A DNA stretch of 64,000 bases from GH45 sp046704385 (GTDB taxonomy: Bacteria > Bacteroidota > Bacteroidia > Bacteroidales > SZUA-534): contig JBJKSB010000090.1 in NCBI GenBank assembly GCA_046704385.1, forward strand, positions 36,053-100,052. Direction: 5' to 3'. Shown piece by piece: positions 1-9,892 of the stretch (within the stretch, counting starts at the first letter, position 1; every line of letters begins with the position of its first letter). The notes beneath the pieces are model-generated. The model had not been told where the DNA came from. It did not search any database and worked only from the letters and a program-made list of their open reading frames with translations. The position numbers were made by a program, and so were the translations under genes.

Positions 1-2
1 GT

Positions 3-2924
3 GTTTACCAACGTAATGCACTGTCTGCCCTTGATCAGGGATTAATATCAATGGCCGATATCGATCGGGCACTTTTGCACATATTTACTGTTAGGATGCG
101 GACAGGGGAATTCGATCCACCAGCCAAAGTTCCTTATGCCCTTTTCCAAACCGATATAGTAAATTCAATTGCTAATCAGAAGCTTGCCAAAGAAATAGCT
201 ACTAAAACTCTTGTTCTGCTAAAAAATAACATTGTTGCAAAAACAAATCGCCAGGCACTGCCATTGTTTATCTCCGAATTAAAGAAAATTGCAGTTTTAG
301 GCCCCCAGGCCGATCAGGTTGAATTGGGACCTTATTCAGGCAGGCCTGAACCTAAAAATATGGTTTCGCCTCTTGAAGGAATTAAAAAGTATATTGAAGA
401 TAAAGGTCTTAAAACCGAAGTAGTTCACAGCTCTGGTGGAAACACCGACAGCAAAAGCAACCTGCTTTATGTGGCACGGTTTGAACTGCAAAAAACCGAT
501 GGAACCGTTGCCAAATATGACGCTACCAAATATGCTTCAGCTTCAAAAGGAATAACCATTGGTTCTGGCATGGGTGCCACCGAACAGATACGCAGTATTG
601 ATGATGGTGCCTGGACATCTTATAACAATATTGACCTAACCAATGTGGATTCAATGGCATTTATGGTAAATATTCCTACCGAAGGAGGAATTATTGAGGT
701 ACATGTGGGTTCAACCGACGGGAACCTGGTTGCCACACTAAATGCAACTGTTGCTGCCGGAGCAAAATCAGGGGGTGTTTTTGGCGGAGGAAGCATGATG
801 AAAACCAAAGTTAATAAACTTGGACTTAATGAACCACAAACACTTTTCCTGGTTTATAAAGCCTCGCAGGATGCTCCGATTGATAACGAAACCCTTGAAA
901 AGGCACGTACATCTGACGCAGCCATTGTTTTTGTAGGTACTGATGAAAAAACTGCCACCGAAGAAGCCGACCGGCTTACGTTGTTACTACCCGGAAACCA
1001 GGTTGAGCTTATCAAAGCTGTTGCTGCGGTTAATCCAAATACTATTGTGGTTATGCAGACCCTCGGATGTGTGGAAGTTGAAGAATTTAAAAATATCGAG
1101 AATATTCCGGGTATTCTTTGGGTTGGATACAATGGCCAGGCCCAGGGTGATGCCATTGCCAGCATTTTGTTTGGAGATGCCAATCCGGGAGGAAAATTAA
1201 ACGCCACCTGGTATAAATCGGTTAACGACCTCCCTCCTATTACTGATTATACCCTTCGCGGAGATAATGACAAAAATGGCCGTACGTTATGGTATTTCAA
1301 TAAAGATGTTTCGTATGAATTCGGTTTTGGATTGTCGTATACAACCTTTAAATATAGCAATTTCAGCATCAGTAAAAATACAATTACCCCAAATGACCAT
1401 ATTACCATTAGTGTAGATGTAACCAACACCGGAAATTATGATGGTGATGAAGTAGTTCAGGTTTACATGAAAACCCCGGATAGCCCTGCTGCACTGCAAC
1501 GACCTATTAAAAGACTGAAAGGATTCAAACGGGTAACCATACCTGTAGGCCAGATTAAATCCGTAAACATCCCGATTGATTGTTCTGATCTGTGGTTCTG
1601 GGATATGAAGGACAATAAATTGACTTTTGACCAGGGTAAATATGTATTCGAAGTTGGTACATCATCAAAAGACATCAAAGGAACTGTTAGCGCAACTATG
1701 AATGGCAAATTAAAACCTGTTTTAAATACCGTGGTAGCCGAATGCGGAACTATAGTATTAAAATCAAATGCCAGTGCCCAAACCAGCGTTACTGCCTCTA
1801 TGACTGATGATAGTTTTTATGACTTATCAAAGGCTGATGTTACATATTCAAGTAACAACCCAAATGTTGCCAAAGTGGATAAAAACGGGCTGGTTACTGC
1901 TGCTGGCACAGGTGTGGCAACCATTATTGCTCATGTAACTGTTAATGGTAAAACAGAATCAGGCAGCTTTCCTGTAAAAGTGTTGCCTAACCTGAATGCA
2001 GCATCTATTTCAGTAAATAAAAAAGCGGTTCCGGGATTTAAACCGGAAGTAACCCAATACAGTTACCTGTTTAAAAAACCCGGCTCAAAAGCGCCATTGG
2101 TAAAGGCTAATCCGGCTGATGCAGATGTTGTTGCTGAGGTAAATCAGGCCAAGGGTGTACCCGGAACAGCTACTGTTTCCATTGTAGATTATACTACTTA
2201 TGATAAAAAAGACTACATTTTGAATTTTGGGATAAACTCGACAAGCGATGAGTTTAATACCAAAACGCTGGGTAAACAATGGAGCATAAAAAATGAAAAT
2301 GCTTCAAACCGGAGCTTATCAAAAAAACCAGGATCGCTGGTTATAACAAGTGCAGAAGGTGATATTGCCGAAACTAACACCAATTATCAGAATTTAATAT
2401 TACAAAGCGCCAATACCGATTGGACTATCGAAACCAAAATAGTTTGTTCAAGAAAACCAGCCGGATTTTTCCAAAATGCAGGTATTATTGCCTGTCAGGA
2501 TGATGACAATTTTGTAAAACTTTCTTACAGGGCATTTTTTGGAAGAAGAGGTTCCCGTGGAAGAGGTACCGGTGAACAACCTGGAGCTGTGGAATTACTG
2601 ATCGAGAACGGTGGTGATCAAAAACTGTCAGCCACACTAAGCATGGATAGCATCATACACGATGATAATACTTTGTATTTAAAACTTGAGAAAAAAGGCA
2701 GCACTTATACTGCGTACTGTTCATCCGATGGTCAAAAATATGAGAAGGTCGGAAATGGTGATATTATATTAAAAGATATACAGGCAGGAATGCTTGTTTG
2801 CGACGGTGTGATGCCGGCAAGAATGACCCGTTACAGAAGGTTTTTCCAACAGGGACAAAAACCGGAAACACCCTTTGATGTGGCTTTCGATTTTTTCCAT
2901 ATCACAAATAGTGGAATAAAATAA
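3..2924 (+). CDS. GH3 family beta-glycosidase, 5' end missing
   Basis: This is the C-terminal part of an exported family 3 glycoside hydrolase, probably a beta-glucosidase or beta-xylosidase. The frame is open to the window edge, so the N-terminal (beta/alpha)8 domain with the nucleophile Asp lies outside. Counting from the Met at base 51, the GH3 C-terminal domain runs from about residue 54 to 425. It is interrupted at about 140-270 by a CBM6-like carbohydrate-binding insert. The segment around 304-318 (EEADRLTLLLPGNQ) resembles the conserved GH3 region carrying the acid/base. A fibronectin-III-like domain (about 455-525), a Big2-like domain (about 555-650) and a C-terminal concanavalin-like domain (about 745-957) follow. 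The next plus-strand gene begins 79 bp downstream, and the locus sits beside SusD/SusC. The family call is firm; the sugar substrate cannot be told. Confidence 0.88.
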   Translation, partial: VYQRNALSALDQGLISMADIDRALLHIFTVRMRTGEFDPPAKVPYALFQTDIVNSIANQKLAKEIATKTLVLLKNNIVAKTNRQALPLFISELKKIAVLGPQADQVELGPYSGRPEPKNMVSPLEGIKKYIEDKGLKTEVVHSSGGNTDSKSNLLYVARFELQKTDGTVAKYDATKYASASKGITIGSGMGATEQIRSIDDGAWTSYNNIDLTNVDSMAFMVNIPTEGGIIEVHVGSTDGNLVATLNATVAAGAKSGGVFGGGSMMKTKVNKLGLNEPQTLFLVYKASQDAPIDNETLEKARTSDAAIVFVGTDEKTATEEADRLTLLLPGNQVELIKAVAAVNPNTIVVMQTLGCVEVEEFKNIENIPGILWVGYNGQAQGDAIASILFGDANPGGKLNATWYKSVNDLPPITDYTLRGDNDKNGRTLWYFNKDVSYEFGFGLSYTTFKYSNFSISKNTITPNDHITISVDVTNTGNYDGDEVVQVYMKTPDSPAALQRPIKRLKGFKRVTIPVGQIKSVNIPIDCSDLWFWDMKDNKLTFDQGKYVFEVGTSSKDIKGTVSATMNGKLKPVLNTVVAECGTIVLKSNASAQTSVTASMTDDSFYDLSKADVTYSSNNPNVAKVDKNGLVTAAGTGVATIIAHVTVNGKTESGSFPVKVLPNLNAASISVNKKAVPGFKPEVTQYSYLFKKPGSKAPLVKANPADADVVAEVNQAKGVPGTATVSIVDYTTYDKKDYILNFGINSTSDEFNTKTLGKQWSIKNENASNRSLSKKPGSLVITSAEGDIAETNTNYQNLILQSANTDWTIETKIVCSRKPAGFFQNAGIIACQDDDNFVKLSYRAFFGRRGSRGRGTGEQPGAVELLIENGGDQKLSATLSMDSIIHDDNTLYLKLEKKGSTYTAYCSSDGQKYEKVGNGDIILKDIQAGMLVCDGVMPARMTRYRRFFQQGQKPETPFDVAFDFFHITNSGIK

Positions 2925-3003
2925 GTGAGATAAAACTTTGCCTTCAGCAACGATACAGTTAAACAATATTCATTGCTGAAGGTACTTATCAACAACCTAA
3001 TCC

Positions 3004-3966
3004 ATGCTATCATTTAATTTTAGAATTATAATTCTTTTACTGGTTCAGTCACTTTTTATTAAAGCGCCAACCTTTTCAGATATTTTGCCTTCCACTGTTA
3101 ATAATGACACAGGCCATTATGTTTCAATTGTTGCTTACCGCGATGGATTTATTGCCGTAAGTTCCGAAGGAAAAATTGATTGGATATCAGTATCAGGAAA
3201 AATCGAACAATCGGAGGCAATTAAGGATATAAAACTAAAATGCATTACTATTTATAATCAGCAAATTGTGGTTGCCGGCGATAATGGCTCTATCTATATT
3301 TCAGATAATGCAGAAACCTTTCGGTTATACGGACACGAAACCAATAATGATATTAATACCCTTGTAGTATTTAAAGAAAATCTAATCGCCGGCACGAATA
3401 ACGGAGTAATTCTGATTGGAGATAAAAATGGCTTTACCAATAAAATCAATCTTCAACTTAAAGGAGACATTGTTTCGTTGTCAGCCAATCAAACTAAATG
3501 TTACGGTGTATCAAATAACGGATATATTATAACCTCCACCGACGGAAATAACTGGGAAATTGTCGATTTTAATAAGCAATATTCTGGTTATTACCCATCG
3601 TGCCGTTTCACCAGGATACTGGCAACAAATAACCAAATAGTAATATCAGCAATACAAAACAACAAATTACCAGCTCTCTTTTACTCGATACACGGAACAA
3701 TATGGACACAAAAGGAACTTTTAGGTACGAATGAAAATGGTGAAACTTCTTATTTAAAAGAAATTCCCAATGATATTTTTTATGATGAAACACAAGATCA
3801 ATTTGTTCTGGTATGCAATAAAGGGGAAATCATGATATTACCCTCATGTTCACATTGTTATAAATTTTACAAACTTTCATGGGTAAATTTGACGGGCATT
3901 TCGGGAAACAAGAGCTCCATTATTGTAATAGGTAATTATAATTTTATAAAGGTTTTAAATTATTAA
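3004..3966 (+). CDS. secreted beta-propeller-like hypothetical protein
   Basis: I do not recognise a named family. The 320-residue product begins with a hydrophobic segment typical of a signal peptide (about residues 5-20). It then shows about six repeats of 40-50 residues in which a hydrophobic strand is followed by a short turn such as GDNGSIYIS, GTNNGVILI or SNNGYIITSTDG. This pattern is typical of YCF48- or WD40-like beta-propellers, with blades at about 38-65, 72-100, 107-130, 140-170, 185-225 and 240-275. It lies 79 bp after the GH3 gene on the same strand and ends in a shared terminator facing the susD-like gene. It may be an accessory surface or periplasmic protein of the glycan locus, but that is inference from position only. 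Confidence 0.6.
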   Translation: MLSFNFRIIILLLVQSLFIKAPTFSDILPSTVNNDTGHYVSIVAYRDGFIAVSSEGKIDWISVSGKIEQSEAIKDIKLKCITIYNQQIVVAGDNGSIYISDNAETFRLYGHETNNDINTLVVFKENLIAGTNNGVILIGDKNGFTNKINLQLKGDIVSLSANQTKCYGVSNNGYIITSTDGNNWEIVDFNKQYSGYYPSCRFTRILATNNQIVISAIQNNKLPALFYSIHGTIWTQKELLGTNENGETSYLKEIPNDIFYDETQDQFVLVCNKGEIMILPSCSHCYKFYKLSWVNLTGISGNKSSIIVIGNYNFIKVLNY

Positions 3967-3978
3967 TCTGAGAACAAA

Positions 3979-4009
3979 AAAGGCCACCTAAATAATTCAG
4001 GCGGCCTTT
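3979..4009. terminator. bidirectional intrinsic terminator
   Basis: The inverted repeat pairs AAAGGCCACCT (3979-3989) with AGGCGGCCTTT (3999-4009), one mismatch, 9-nt loop. An A-run lies on the left and a short T-run on the right. It sits between the convergent propeller-like gene and the susD-like gene and can serve both. Confidence 0.75.
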
Positions 4010-4072
4010 CCAACACAAATTTACTTAACTATCACCATTTATTACTAAGAAGAAATAATATTATTAAGTTAA

Positions 4073-5761
4073 CTATTGCCATGCAGGATACTGCTGAAGT
4101 ACTCCTTTGGTAATACCTATTTCCTGGGCCGGAATTGGATAAAATTCATGTTTACCAACCACAAATTCAACCTGATCACCATCAGCAAGAGTATGGTTTA
4201 AATATTTTGAAGCCAGGTTCCACCTAACTAAATCGAAGAAACGATGGCCTTCCAACGCTAATTCAACCAAACGTTCGTGAACAATATCATCATGTGTAAC
4301 TGATGTTAAATCAGCTGGAACACCTGTATCGCCCGACATTCTTGCCCTGGTTCGAACCATATTAACATATTGTACGGCTTTTGCCTGGTTACCCAGTTCA
4401 AAATTAGCCTCAGCGGCAAACAGCACTACATCAGCGTAACGCATCAATTTAATATTTATAGGCCCATCGGACCAACCTAATGAACTTTTCCAGAATTCAT
4501 CATATGAACATTCATATTTTCTGGTGCTTCGGTGCAATCCTGTTCCTTCCTTAAGTAAATCATAATTTACTTTTCTCCAGGCCACACCTCCATCCTGAGC
4601 AACATTACATAAAACACTATCCCCATCTTCCATTACAGTAGCCTTATACCTGGGATCGCCGGCTTCATATGAATTTACCAGAAAATCAGTGGGACACCAC
4701 CATCCCCATCCGTAATCCACATGGTTCTGATTATCATTTCGCTCAATAACCCTGGGGGCACACCAACGCACTAAACCTTCACCCCGGGTATCCCACCATT
4801 GTCGTCCATCCTGAGCATTCTGAACCTCAAAAACGCTTTCAGCTGAATTATCGCCATCGAGCATAAAAATCCATTGATATCCTCCGGTATTTGGACCTCT
4901 CCATGTATTGAAACGCTCACCGTTAATTCCCACTAATTCATACTCATTCGAGTTAATTACACTTTCAGCCAGGTCTGCTGCTTTTTGCCATTCCTGGTTC
5001 AGCCCTTTAAAACGCTCATCTGCTGAACAATATTTAGCATACGATGATTCATACAAATATACTTTTGCAAGCAATGATTTGGCAGCACCTTTGGAAGCGC
5101 GACCTATATTATTTGGTCCCCATTGGCTTTTTTCAGGTAAATCATTAATGGCTATTTCCAAATCCTGCTTAATTAAATCGTACACCTCATAAATTTCATT
5201 CCTCGGGCTGTCAAATTCAGCAGGTTCCTGAACATGATCAACAACGGGTACACCACCATATAACTGTGTTAGTGTAAAATAATTAAAAGCCCTTAGAAAG
5301 TGTACTTCGGCCAAACGCTTCTTAATTAATCCTGCATTAAACGCAGGGTCGGTTTCGGCTGAAATTTTAGGCAATTCCTGCAAAGCCACATTACAATAGC
5401 CTATGGCACGATACAAATATCCCCAAGTCCATTCAAAAACATTTGCTTCAGATGGGGTATGCCTCAACTGGTCGATATGTTGAAATTCAGTAACATCAGT
5501 TTTGCCTCCTGCTCCTGCTTCAGCTTCATCAGAAGCAATACTGCCCATGGTCATCATGATACATAAATCCCAGACTTTTTCCAGATTAAACATGGAATAA
5601 CATACGGTTGTAGCCATATCGGCCGAAGTCATGGTTGAGTAAAATGTTTCGGCTGATGCTTTGGCTATGGGTTTGGTTTCTACAAAATCCTCTGAACATC
5701 CATTGGTTAAAAGTAACAGACTCATCAGTGGAAAAACTGCATATATAATTTTCTTTTTCAT
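4073..5761 (-). CDS. SusD/RagB family glycan-binding outer-membrane lipoprotein
   Basis: This 562-residue product is the surface glycan-binding partner of the SusC-like transporter encoded just upstream. A lipoprotein signal is visible: charged N-terminus, hydrophobic core, then LTNGC with Cys22 as the lipidation site, followed by Ser-Glu-Asp, which suits surface export. The N-terminal half has the SusD tetratricopeptide-like helices, including KKRLAEVHFLRAFNYF at about residues 147-162. The C-terminal part carries the usual RagB/SusD ending with LMRYADVVLFAAEA, VNMVRTRA and a final FYPIPAQEI segment. Length and order (susC then susD, 24 bp apart, same strand) fit the family. No specificity can be assigned; the neighbouring GH3 enzyme suggests a beta-linked plant or algal glycan. 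Confidence 0.93.
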   Translation of the reverse strand: MKKKIIYAVFPLMSLLLLTNGCSEDFVETKPIAKASAETFYSTMTSADMATTVCYSMFNLEKVWDLCIMMTMGSIASDEAEAGAGGKTDVTEFQHIDQLRHTPSEANVFEWTWGYLYRAIGYCNVALQELPKISAETDPAFNAGLIKKRLAEVHFLRAFNYFTLTQLYGGVPVVDHVQEPAEFDSPRNEIYEVYDLIKQDLEIAINDLPEKSQWGPNNIGRASKGAAKSLLAKVYLYESSYAKYCSADERFKGLNQEWQKAADLAESVINSNEYELVGINGERFNTWRGPNTGGYQWIFMLDGDNSAESVFEVQNAQDGRQWWDTRGEGLVRWCAPRVIERNDNQNHVDYGWGWWCPTDFLVNSYEAGDPRYKATVMEDGDSVLCNVAQDGGVAWRKVNYDLLKEGTGLHRSTRKYECSYDEFWKSSLGWSDGPINIKLMRYADVVLFAAEANFELGNQAKAVQYVNMVRTRARMSGDTGVPADLTSVTHDDIVHERLVELALEGHRFFDLVRWNLASKYLNHTLADGDQVEFVVGKHEFYPIPAQEIGITKGVLQQYPAWQ

Positions 5762-5785
5762 AATTCAAATTTTAAAGGTTATTTA

Positions 5786-8700
5786 CTAAAACTGAACATT
5801 TATACCCAGTAAATACATCCTGTTCTGAGGATAAGTTCCGGTAGTTTCAATTCCTTGTTGTAAAGGATCGCTAACTCCAATTTCCGGATCCATTCCTGAG
5901 TATTTAGTCATAGTAAGCAAGTTCGTAGCACCCGCATAAATTCTGACCCGTTCAATATTCAATTTAGATACCAGCTCTTTATTAAAAGTATAACCTATCT
6001 GCAGGTTTTTGAGCCTTACATAATTTCCGCTTTCAATAAAAAAGTCCGAGGGTCTTGTAAAGTTGAGATTATCTCCTTTGGGATCGAGCCGTGGAAGATC
6101 TGTATCCGTATTGCCTTCATATAAAACACTTCCATCAGCATTTAGTATTGGGTCACGATATTGATCAAGTACCAGTGCAAGCCGGTTCATGCCTTCATCA
6201 TTCTCCATACCCCAGATTTTTGTTCCGTTAAATATTTTGTACCCGAATTTGCCTTCGAAGAACATGGTTAAATCAAAATTTTTGTATTCAAAATTTGCCG
6301 AGAAGCCAAAAATAAATTTTGGAATGGGGCTACCGAGTATTACTTTATCAGCATCTGTCAATCTACCGTCACCATTTTGGTCTACATATCTGAAATCACC
6401 AGGTTTTGCTTTGGTTTGTGCAAATGCAGTATCGCCATTACTCTTTATATAAAATGCCTGGTTTTTAATATACACTTTCCCTTTGGAATCGTAGGCTGCG
6501 TCATCCCAGGTAAATAAGCCGTCAGTCTGGAATCCGTAAAACTGTGAAACAGGTAATCCTTCAGCCGTTAGCAGGAAGTTTTTGACATTTACCCCAATTG
6601 ATCCCATAATTAAAGAATCGCCCTGAATATTAACCACTTCATTTTTCACATAAGTAACATTCAGATCGAAGCTCGATTTAACAGCATGGCCATTATCTTT
6701 ATAGCCTAAGCTAAATTCAACACCTGAATTTTTAAATTTTCCAATATTGGTCATCGGCCTGGCATCGCCTCCTAATTGTGAAATATGACCTGCATATTGG
6801 TACATACCAACGGTTGATGGTAAGGGCTGGTTTATTAACATCCCGTCGTTTTCTTTCATAAAATAATCGGCAGTAAAAGTTAACTGATCATTTAAAAAAG
6901 CAAGATCGACTCCAACATTGCTCATAATCATGGTTTCCCAGTGCATATTGTAGTTGGGCATTTTTTGTAATGCTGCACCCGATGAGGTATTAATTGATCC
7001 GTCAAAAATGTAGTTAAATGCTGTTAAAGTTGAATTTACCGTTGGGTAATAAGCATATCGTTCAGGAGCATTGGCACCTGTTTCACCGTATCCAAACCTC
7101 AATTTACCAAAACTCAGAAAGCTTAAGCTTTGCATAAATTGTTCTTCGGAGAATTTCCATCCTACTGAGAATGAAGGAAAAATACCTGAGCGGTTTTTAG
7201 GGCCAAATCGTGATGAATAGTCGTTCCTGATATTACAAGTCAATAAATATTTACCCATATAATCATAATTTAACCTTCCGAAATAGGAATACATTTTATC
7301 TTCCCAACCGCCTCCGTGTATTAACTGAGTAAGCAAAGTGTCGTTGGTGCTGGCATCAAAATAGCGCATTTCAGGCGATTCATTAATGAGGTCATACCTT
7401 GAACCAGACATATCTTTGCTCCAGTCGCGGCTGGCTTCAACACCTGCCATAACGCCAATATTATGATTGCTAAGAATGGTGGCACTATAGTTAACATAGT
7501 TTTGGACCTGCCAGCCTTGTTGGTTTGTCTGGCTTTTTGATACATAGTTGCGATCATTAAAAATAGTTGGGTTGTAATGATAAATTGGAAAAAATTCGTC
7601 TATTGAATTATAATTGGTATAAGCGTTAACTTTTGAGGTATAAACCAATCCCTTAATAGGTGAAATCTCAATATAGGCATTACCTCCAACCGATTGAGTA
7701 GAATTCGATCGATTCGTCACATCGCGGCTTACAACTGGGTTAGCACCTGTTGGAAACACATTCCAATTACCATTTTGGTCGTAGGGTTTTATATAAGGAT
7801 AAGCCCTAAGAATATCAAAAACCGGGTTATTAAATTCACTCTGAAATACCCATTGATCATACCCGTCAGTTTTAGACTGGGTAAATAAAGCATTTTCTCC
7901 AACTTTGATCATTTTGGAAATTTGATGATCTGAATTAATCCTAAAGCTTAATCTTTTGTAGTTGGTTTTATCAATTATACCGTTCTGATCCTGGTAATTA
8001 GTACTTAAAAACACGGTCGAGTTCTCATTACCACCCGATACTGATACGTTATAATTTTGATTCACGGCAGCTTTTATCATATTGTCCTGCCAATCGTAGT
8101 TCATAAGTGTATCAGGCTGGGTAGTAAAGGGGTCTTTGCCTTTTAGCGCATATATATAATTCATACATTCTGCATATTGTGATGCATCAAGTACATCCAA
8201 CTTTTTCCACGGTTTTTGACTACCTATTACGTAATCAAAATTTACCTGCATTTTACCTGCCTTACCCTTTTTGGTAGTTACCAAAATAACACCATTACCA
8301 CCTGATGATCCGTAAATGGCAGCTGAAGATGCATCTTTTAAAATTTCAACAGATTCAATATCAGCAGGGTTAAGATTATCTAAACTTGCCCGAACCCCGT
8401 CAACAATAACCAAAGGTTGTGTGCCATTTATTGAAGAGATACCACGAATTTGGATAGTTGTACTGGAACCGGGTTGACCCGTATTTTGAGTAATACTTAC
8501 CCCGGCAGCCCTTCCCTGAAGTGCCTGTTGAACATTAACAGCCGGCATTTCAGCCAGTTTTTCAGACGAAACTGATGAAATTGCACCAGTTAAATCACTT
8601 TTACGTTGACGTCCATAACCGGTAACCACAACTTCATCCAGCCCCATGATATCACTTTCCATTTCAACATTGATGGTGGTTTGATCCTTAACCACAACAT

Positions 8701-8992
8701 CAACAGTTTTGTACCCGATAAATGAAAACTGCAGAACATCACCCACAGCAGCCTCAATAGAATAATTGCCGTCAATATCGGTAAGTGTACCTTTTGTTGT
8801 ACCTTTTACAACTACGGCCAAACCAGGTAGTGGTGACTGAGTAGCAGCTTCAGTCACTTTCCCTGTGATAACTTTTGTGTCGCCATCGTCATTTTCACTG
8901 GCATAAGTCTGATTCACCAGGAAGGGTGAAACAAACAACATACAAGCCACAAAAACTTGTATAGATTTTCTAAAATTGAGTAAATTTTGCAT
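5786..8992 (-). CDS. SusC/RagA family TonB-dependent outer-membrane transporter
   Basis: This 1068-residue TonB-linked porin imports oligosaccharides captured by its SusD partner. Residues 1-31 form a signal peptide. A carboxypeptidase-D-regulatory-like domain follows (about 42-112, ITGKVTEAATQSPLPG through FSFIGYKTV), then the plug domain with the SusC signature around GYGRQRKSDLTGAISSV and the IQIRGISSINGTQPLVIVDG stretch. The rest is a 22-strand-type barrel ending in an aromatic residue (GINVQF), as needed for outer-membrane assembly. It is the first gene of a two-gene susCD unit. No sigma/anti-sigma pair, hybrid two-component system or SusR-like regulator lies in the adjoining sequence, and I found no TAnnTTTG box in the upstream 130 bp. 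An extra-cytoplasmic N-terminal signalling (STN) domain is absent. Confidence 0.95.
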   Translation of the reverse strand: MQNLLNFRKSIQVFVACMLFVSPFLVNQTYASENDDGDTKVITGKVTEAATQSPLPGLAVVVKGTTKGTLTDIDGNYSIEAAVGDVLQFSFIGYKTVDVVVKDQTTINVEMESDIMGLDEVVVTGYGRQRKSDLTGAISSVSSEKLAEMPAVNVQQALQGRAAGVSITQNTGQPGSSTTIQIRGISSINGTQPLVIVDGVRASLDNLNPADIESVEILKDASSAAIYGSSGGNGVILVTTKKGKAGKMQVNFDYVIGSQKPWKKLDVLDASQYAECMNYIYALKGKDPFTTQPDTLMNYDWQDNMIKAAVNQNYNVSVSGGNENSTVFLSTNYQDQNGIIDKTNYKRLSFRINSDHQISKMIKVGENALFTQSKTDGYDQWVFQSEFNNPVFDILRAYPYIKPYDQNGNWNVFPTGANPVVSRDVTNRSNSTQSVGGNAYIEISPIKGLVYTSKVNAYTNYNSIDEFFPIYHYNPTIFNDRNYVSKSQTNQQGWQVQNYVNYSATILSNHNIGVMAGVEASRDWSKDMSGSRYDLINESPEMRYFDASTNDTLLTQLIHGGGWEDKMYSYFGRLNYDYMGKYLLTCNIRNDYSSRFGPKNRSGIFPSFSVGWKFSEEQFMQSLSFLSFGKLRFGYGETGANAPERYAYYPTVNSTLTAFNYIFDGSINTSSGAALQKMPNYNMHWETMIMSNVGVDLAFLNDQLTFTADYFMKENDGMLINQPLPSTVGMYQYAGHISQLGGDARPMTNIGKFKNSGVEFSLGYKDNGHAVKSSFDLNVTYVKNEVVNIQGDSLIMGSIGVNVKNFLLTAEGLPVSQFYGFQTDGLFTWDDAAYDSKGKVYIKNQAFYIKSNGDTAFAQTKAKPGDFRYVDQNGDGRLTDADKVILGSPIPKFIFGFSANFEYKNFDLTMFFEGKFGYKIFNGTKIWGMENDEGMNRLALVLDQYRDPILNADGSVLYEGNTDTDLPRLDPKGDNLNFTRPSDFFIESGNYVRLKNLQIGYTFNKELVSKLNIERVRIYAGATNLLTMTKYSGMDPEIGVSDPLQQGIETTGTYPQNRMYLLGINVQF

Positions 8993-9406
8993 AGAATTAA
9001 ATTGATTATTGGTTAATACTACTTCAAAAAAAGTATCTTAAATTTCCTTTTATTATTTAAGTTATATCATAAGCGAAGATTTAAACCGTATTATTTAATC
9101 ACCCCTAAATGCTATCTTCCTTTAAAAAGATTATTTGAACAGAATAGTTACTACAGTTTTTCCTCTGGTTGACTTTTCATATTCACAGGTAGACAAATTT
9201 CTACCCATTTTAAATAAAATCAGACATAGTAAATGTATGCCTCTATTCTCAATTTGGTGGGTAAAATTCAGGAGGCTTTGGAGTAATTTTAAGGTAGGTG
9301 GATATTTTTGTAAATTTTGTGTAATTTTTTATGATCGGAACTTATATGGTTAATTAAGAATTTGTGCTACACATGATTATGGGTGCGCTATGCAGCAAAT
9401 TTCTTT
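8993..9406. other. 414-bp gene-free spacer upstream of susC
   Basis: This AT-rich region lies between the divergent end of the DUF4268 gene and the start of the susC-like gene. It holds only short open frames, including a 72-codon TTG-started one with no recognisable composition. No exact phylum promoter box was found on the susC strand. Confidence 0.6.
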
Positions 9407-9892
9407 TTAAAATAAACTATCGGTGCCTTTTCCATATTTATCTTCGATTAAAGGTAAAATTTCAATAAAATTGCTTTGGAGTTGATACATATTTTCAGCC
9501 ATGAACTTAAAAATTTCCGGCCAGTTATCATCCTTTTGAAATTTAAGGCCCTTTAATTCAGTATATATCCTTGAAACGATCTTGTTGCCAGGTAAAACAT
9601 AACGGTACAACCATACTAATTCCTGTTCAAATCCACTCTCCAGTATTTTCTTATAATAATCGAGTTCGGCAAAAATATCAAATCTCCTTTCCTCGTTTTT
9701 TAAATTGATCTCTATTAATACCTGAACCGCTCCATTTTCGAAATCAAATTTCAGTTCTAATCCTTTTATTCCCGTTTTATATAGCATCCAGGCGACAGGT
9801 TTACCAATTTTTAATGAAAAAAAACGGGTATAATTCGAAAAGGCTTCCCAAAACTCTTTTCTTATCTGCCTGTTCTCTTCCCTACTATTCAT
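9407..9892 (-). CDS. DUF4268 family protein
   Basis: This 161-residue soluble protein of unknown biochemical role resembles DUF4268. Recognisable stretches are REENRQIRKEFWEAFSNYT near the N-terminus, a central INLKNEERRFDIFAELDYYK segment, and a charged C-terminus. No signal peptide or membrane segment is visible. I chose the ATG at 9892 because the longer open frame (to 10084) would run deep into the sugar kinase gene and adds 64 residues without family resemblance. With this start it overlaps the kinase stop by 8 bp, so the two are probably translationally coupled. DUF4268 domains also occur at the C-terminus of restriction- or defence-associated proteins, but nothing else here points to that. 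Confidence 0.75.
   Translation of the reverse strand: MNSREENRQIRKEFWEAFSNYTRFFSLKIGKPVAWMLYKTGIKGLELKFDFENGAVQVLIEINLKNEERRFDIFAELDYYKKILESGFEQELVWLYRYVLPGNKIVSRIYTELKGLKFQKDDNWPEIFKFMAENMYQLQSNFIEILPLIEDKYGKGTDSLF

Noticed and set aside
9135..9353. 72-codon plus-strand open frame in the susC upstream spacer
   Set aside because: It starts at TTG, has no recognisable motif or signal, and its composition is that of AT-rich spacer.
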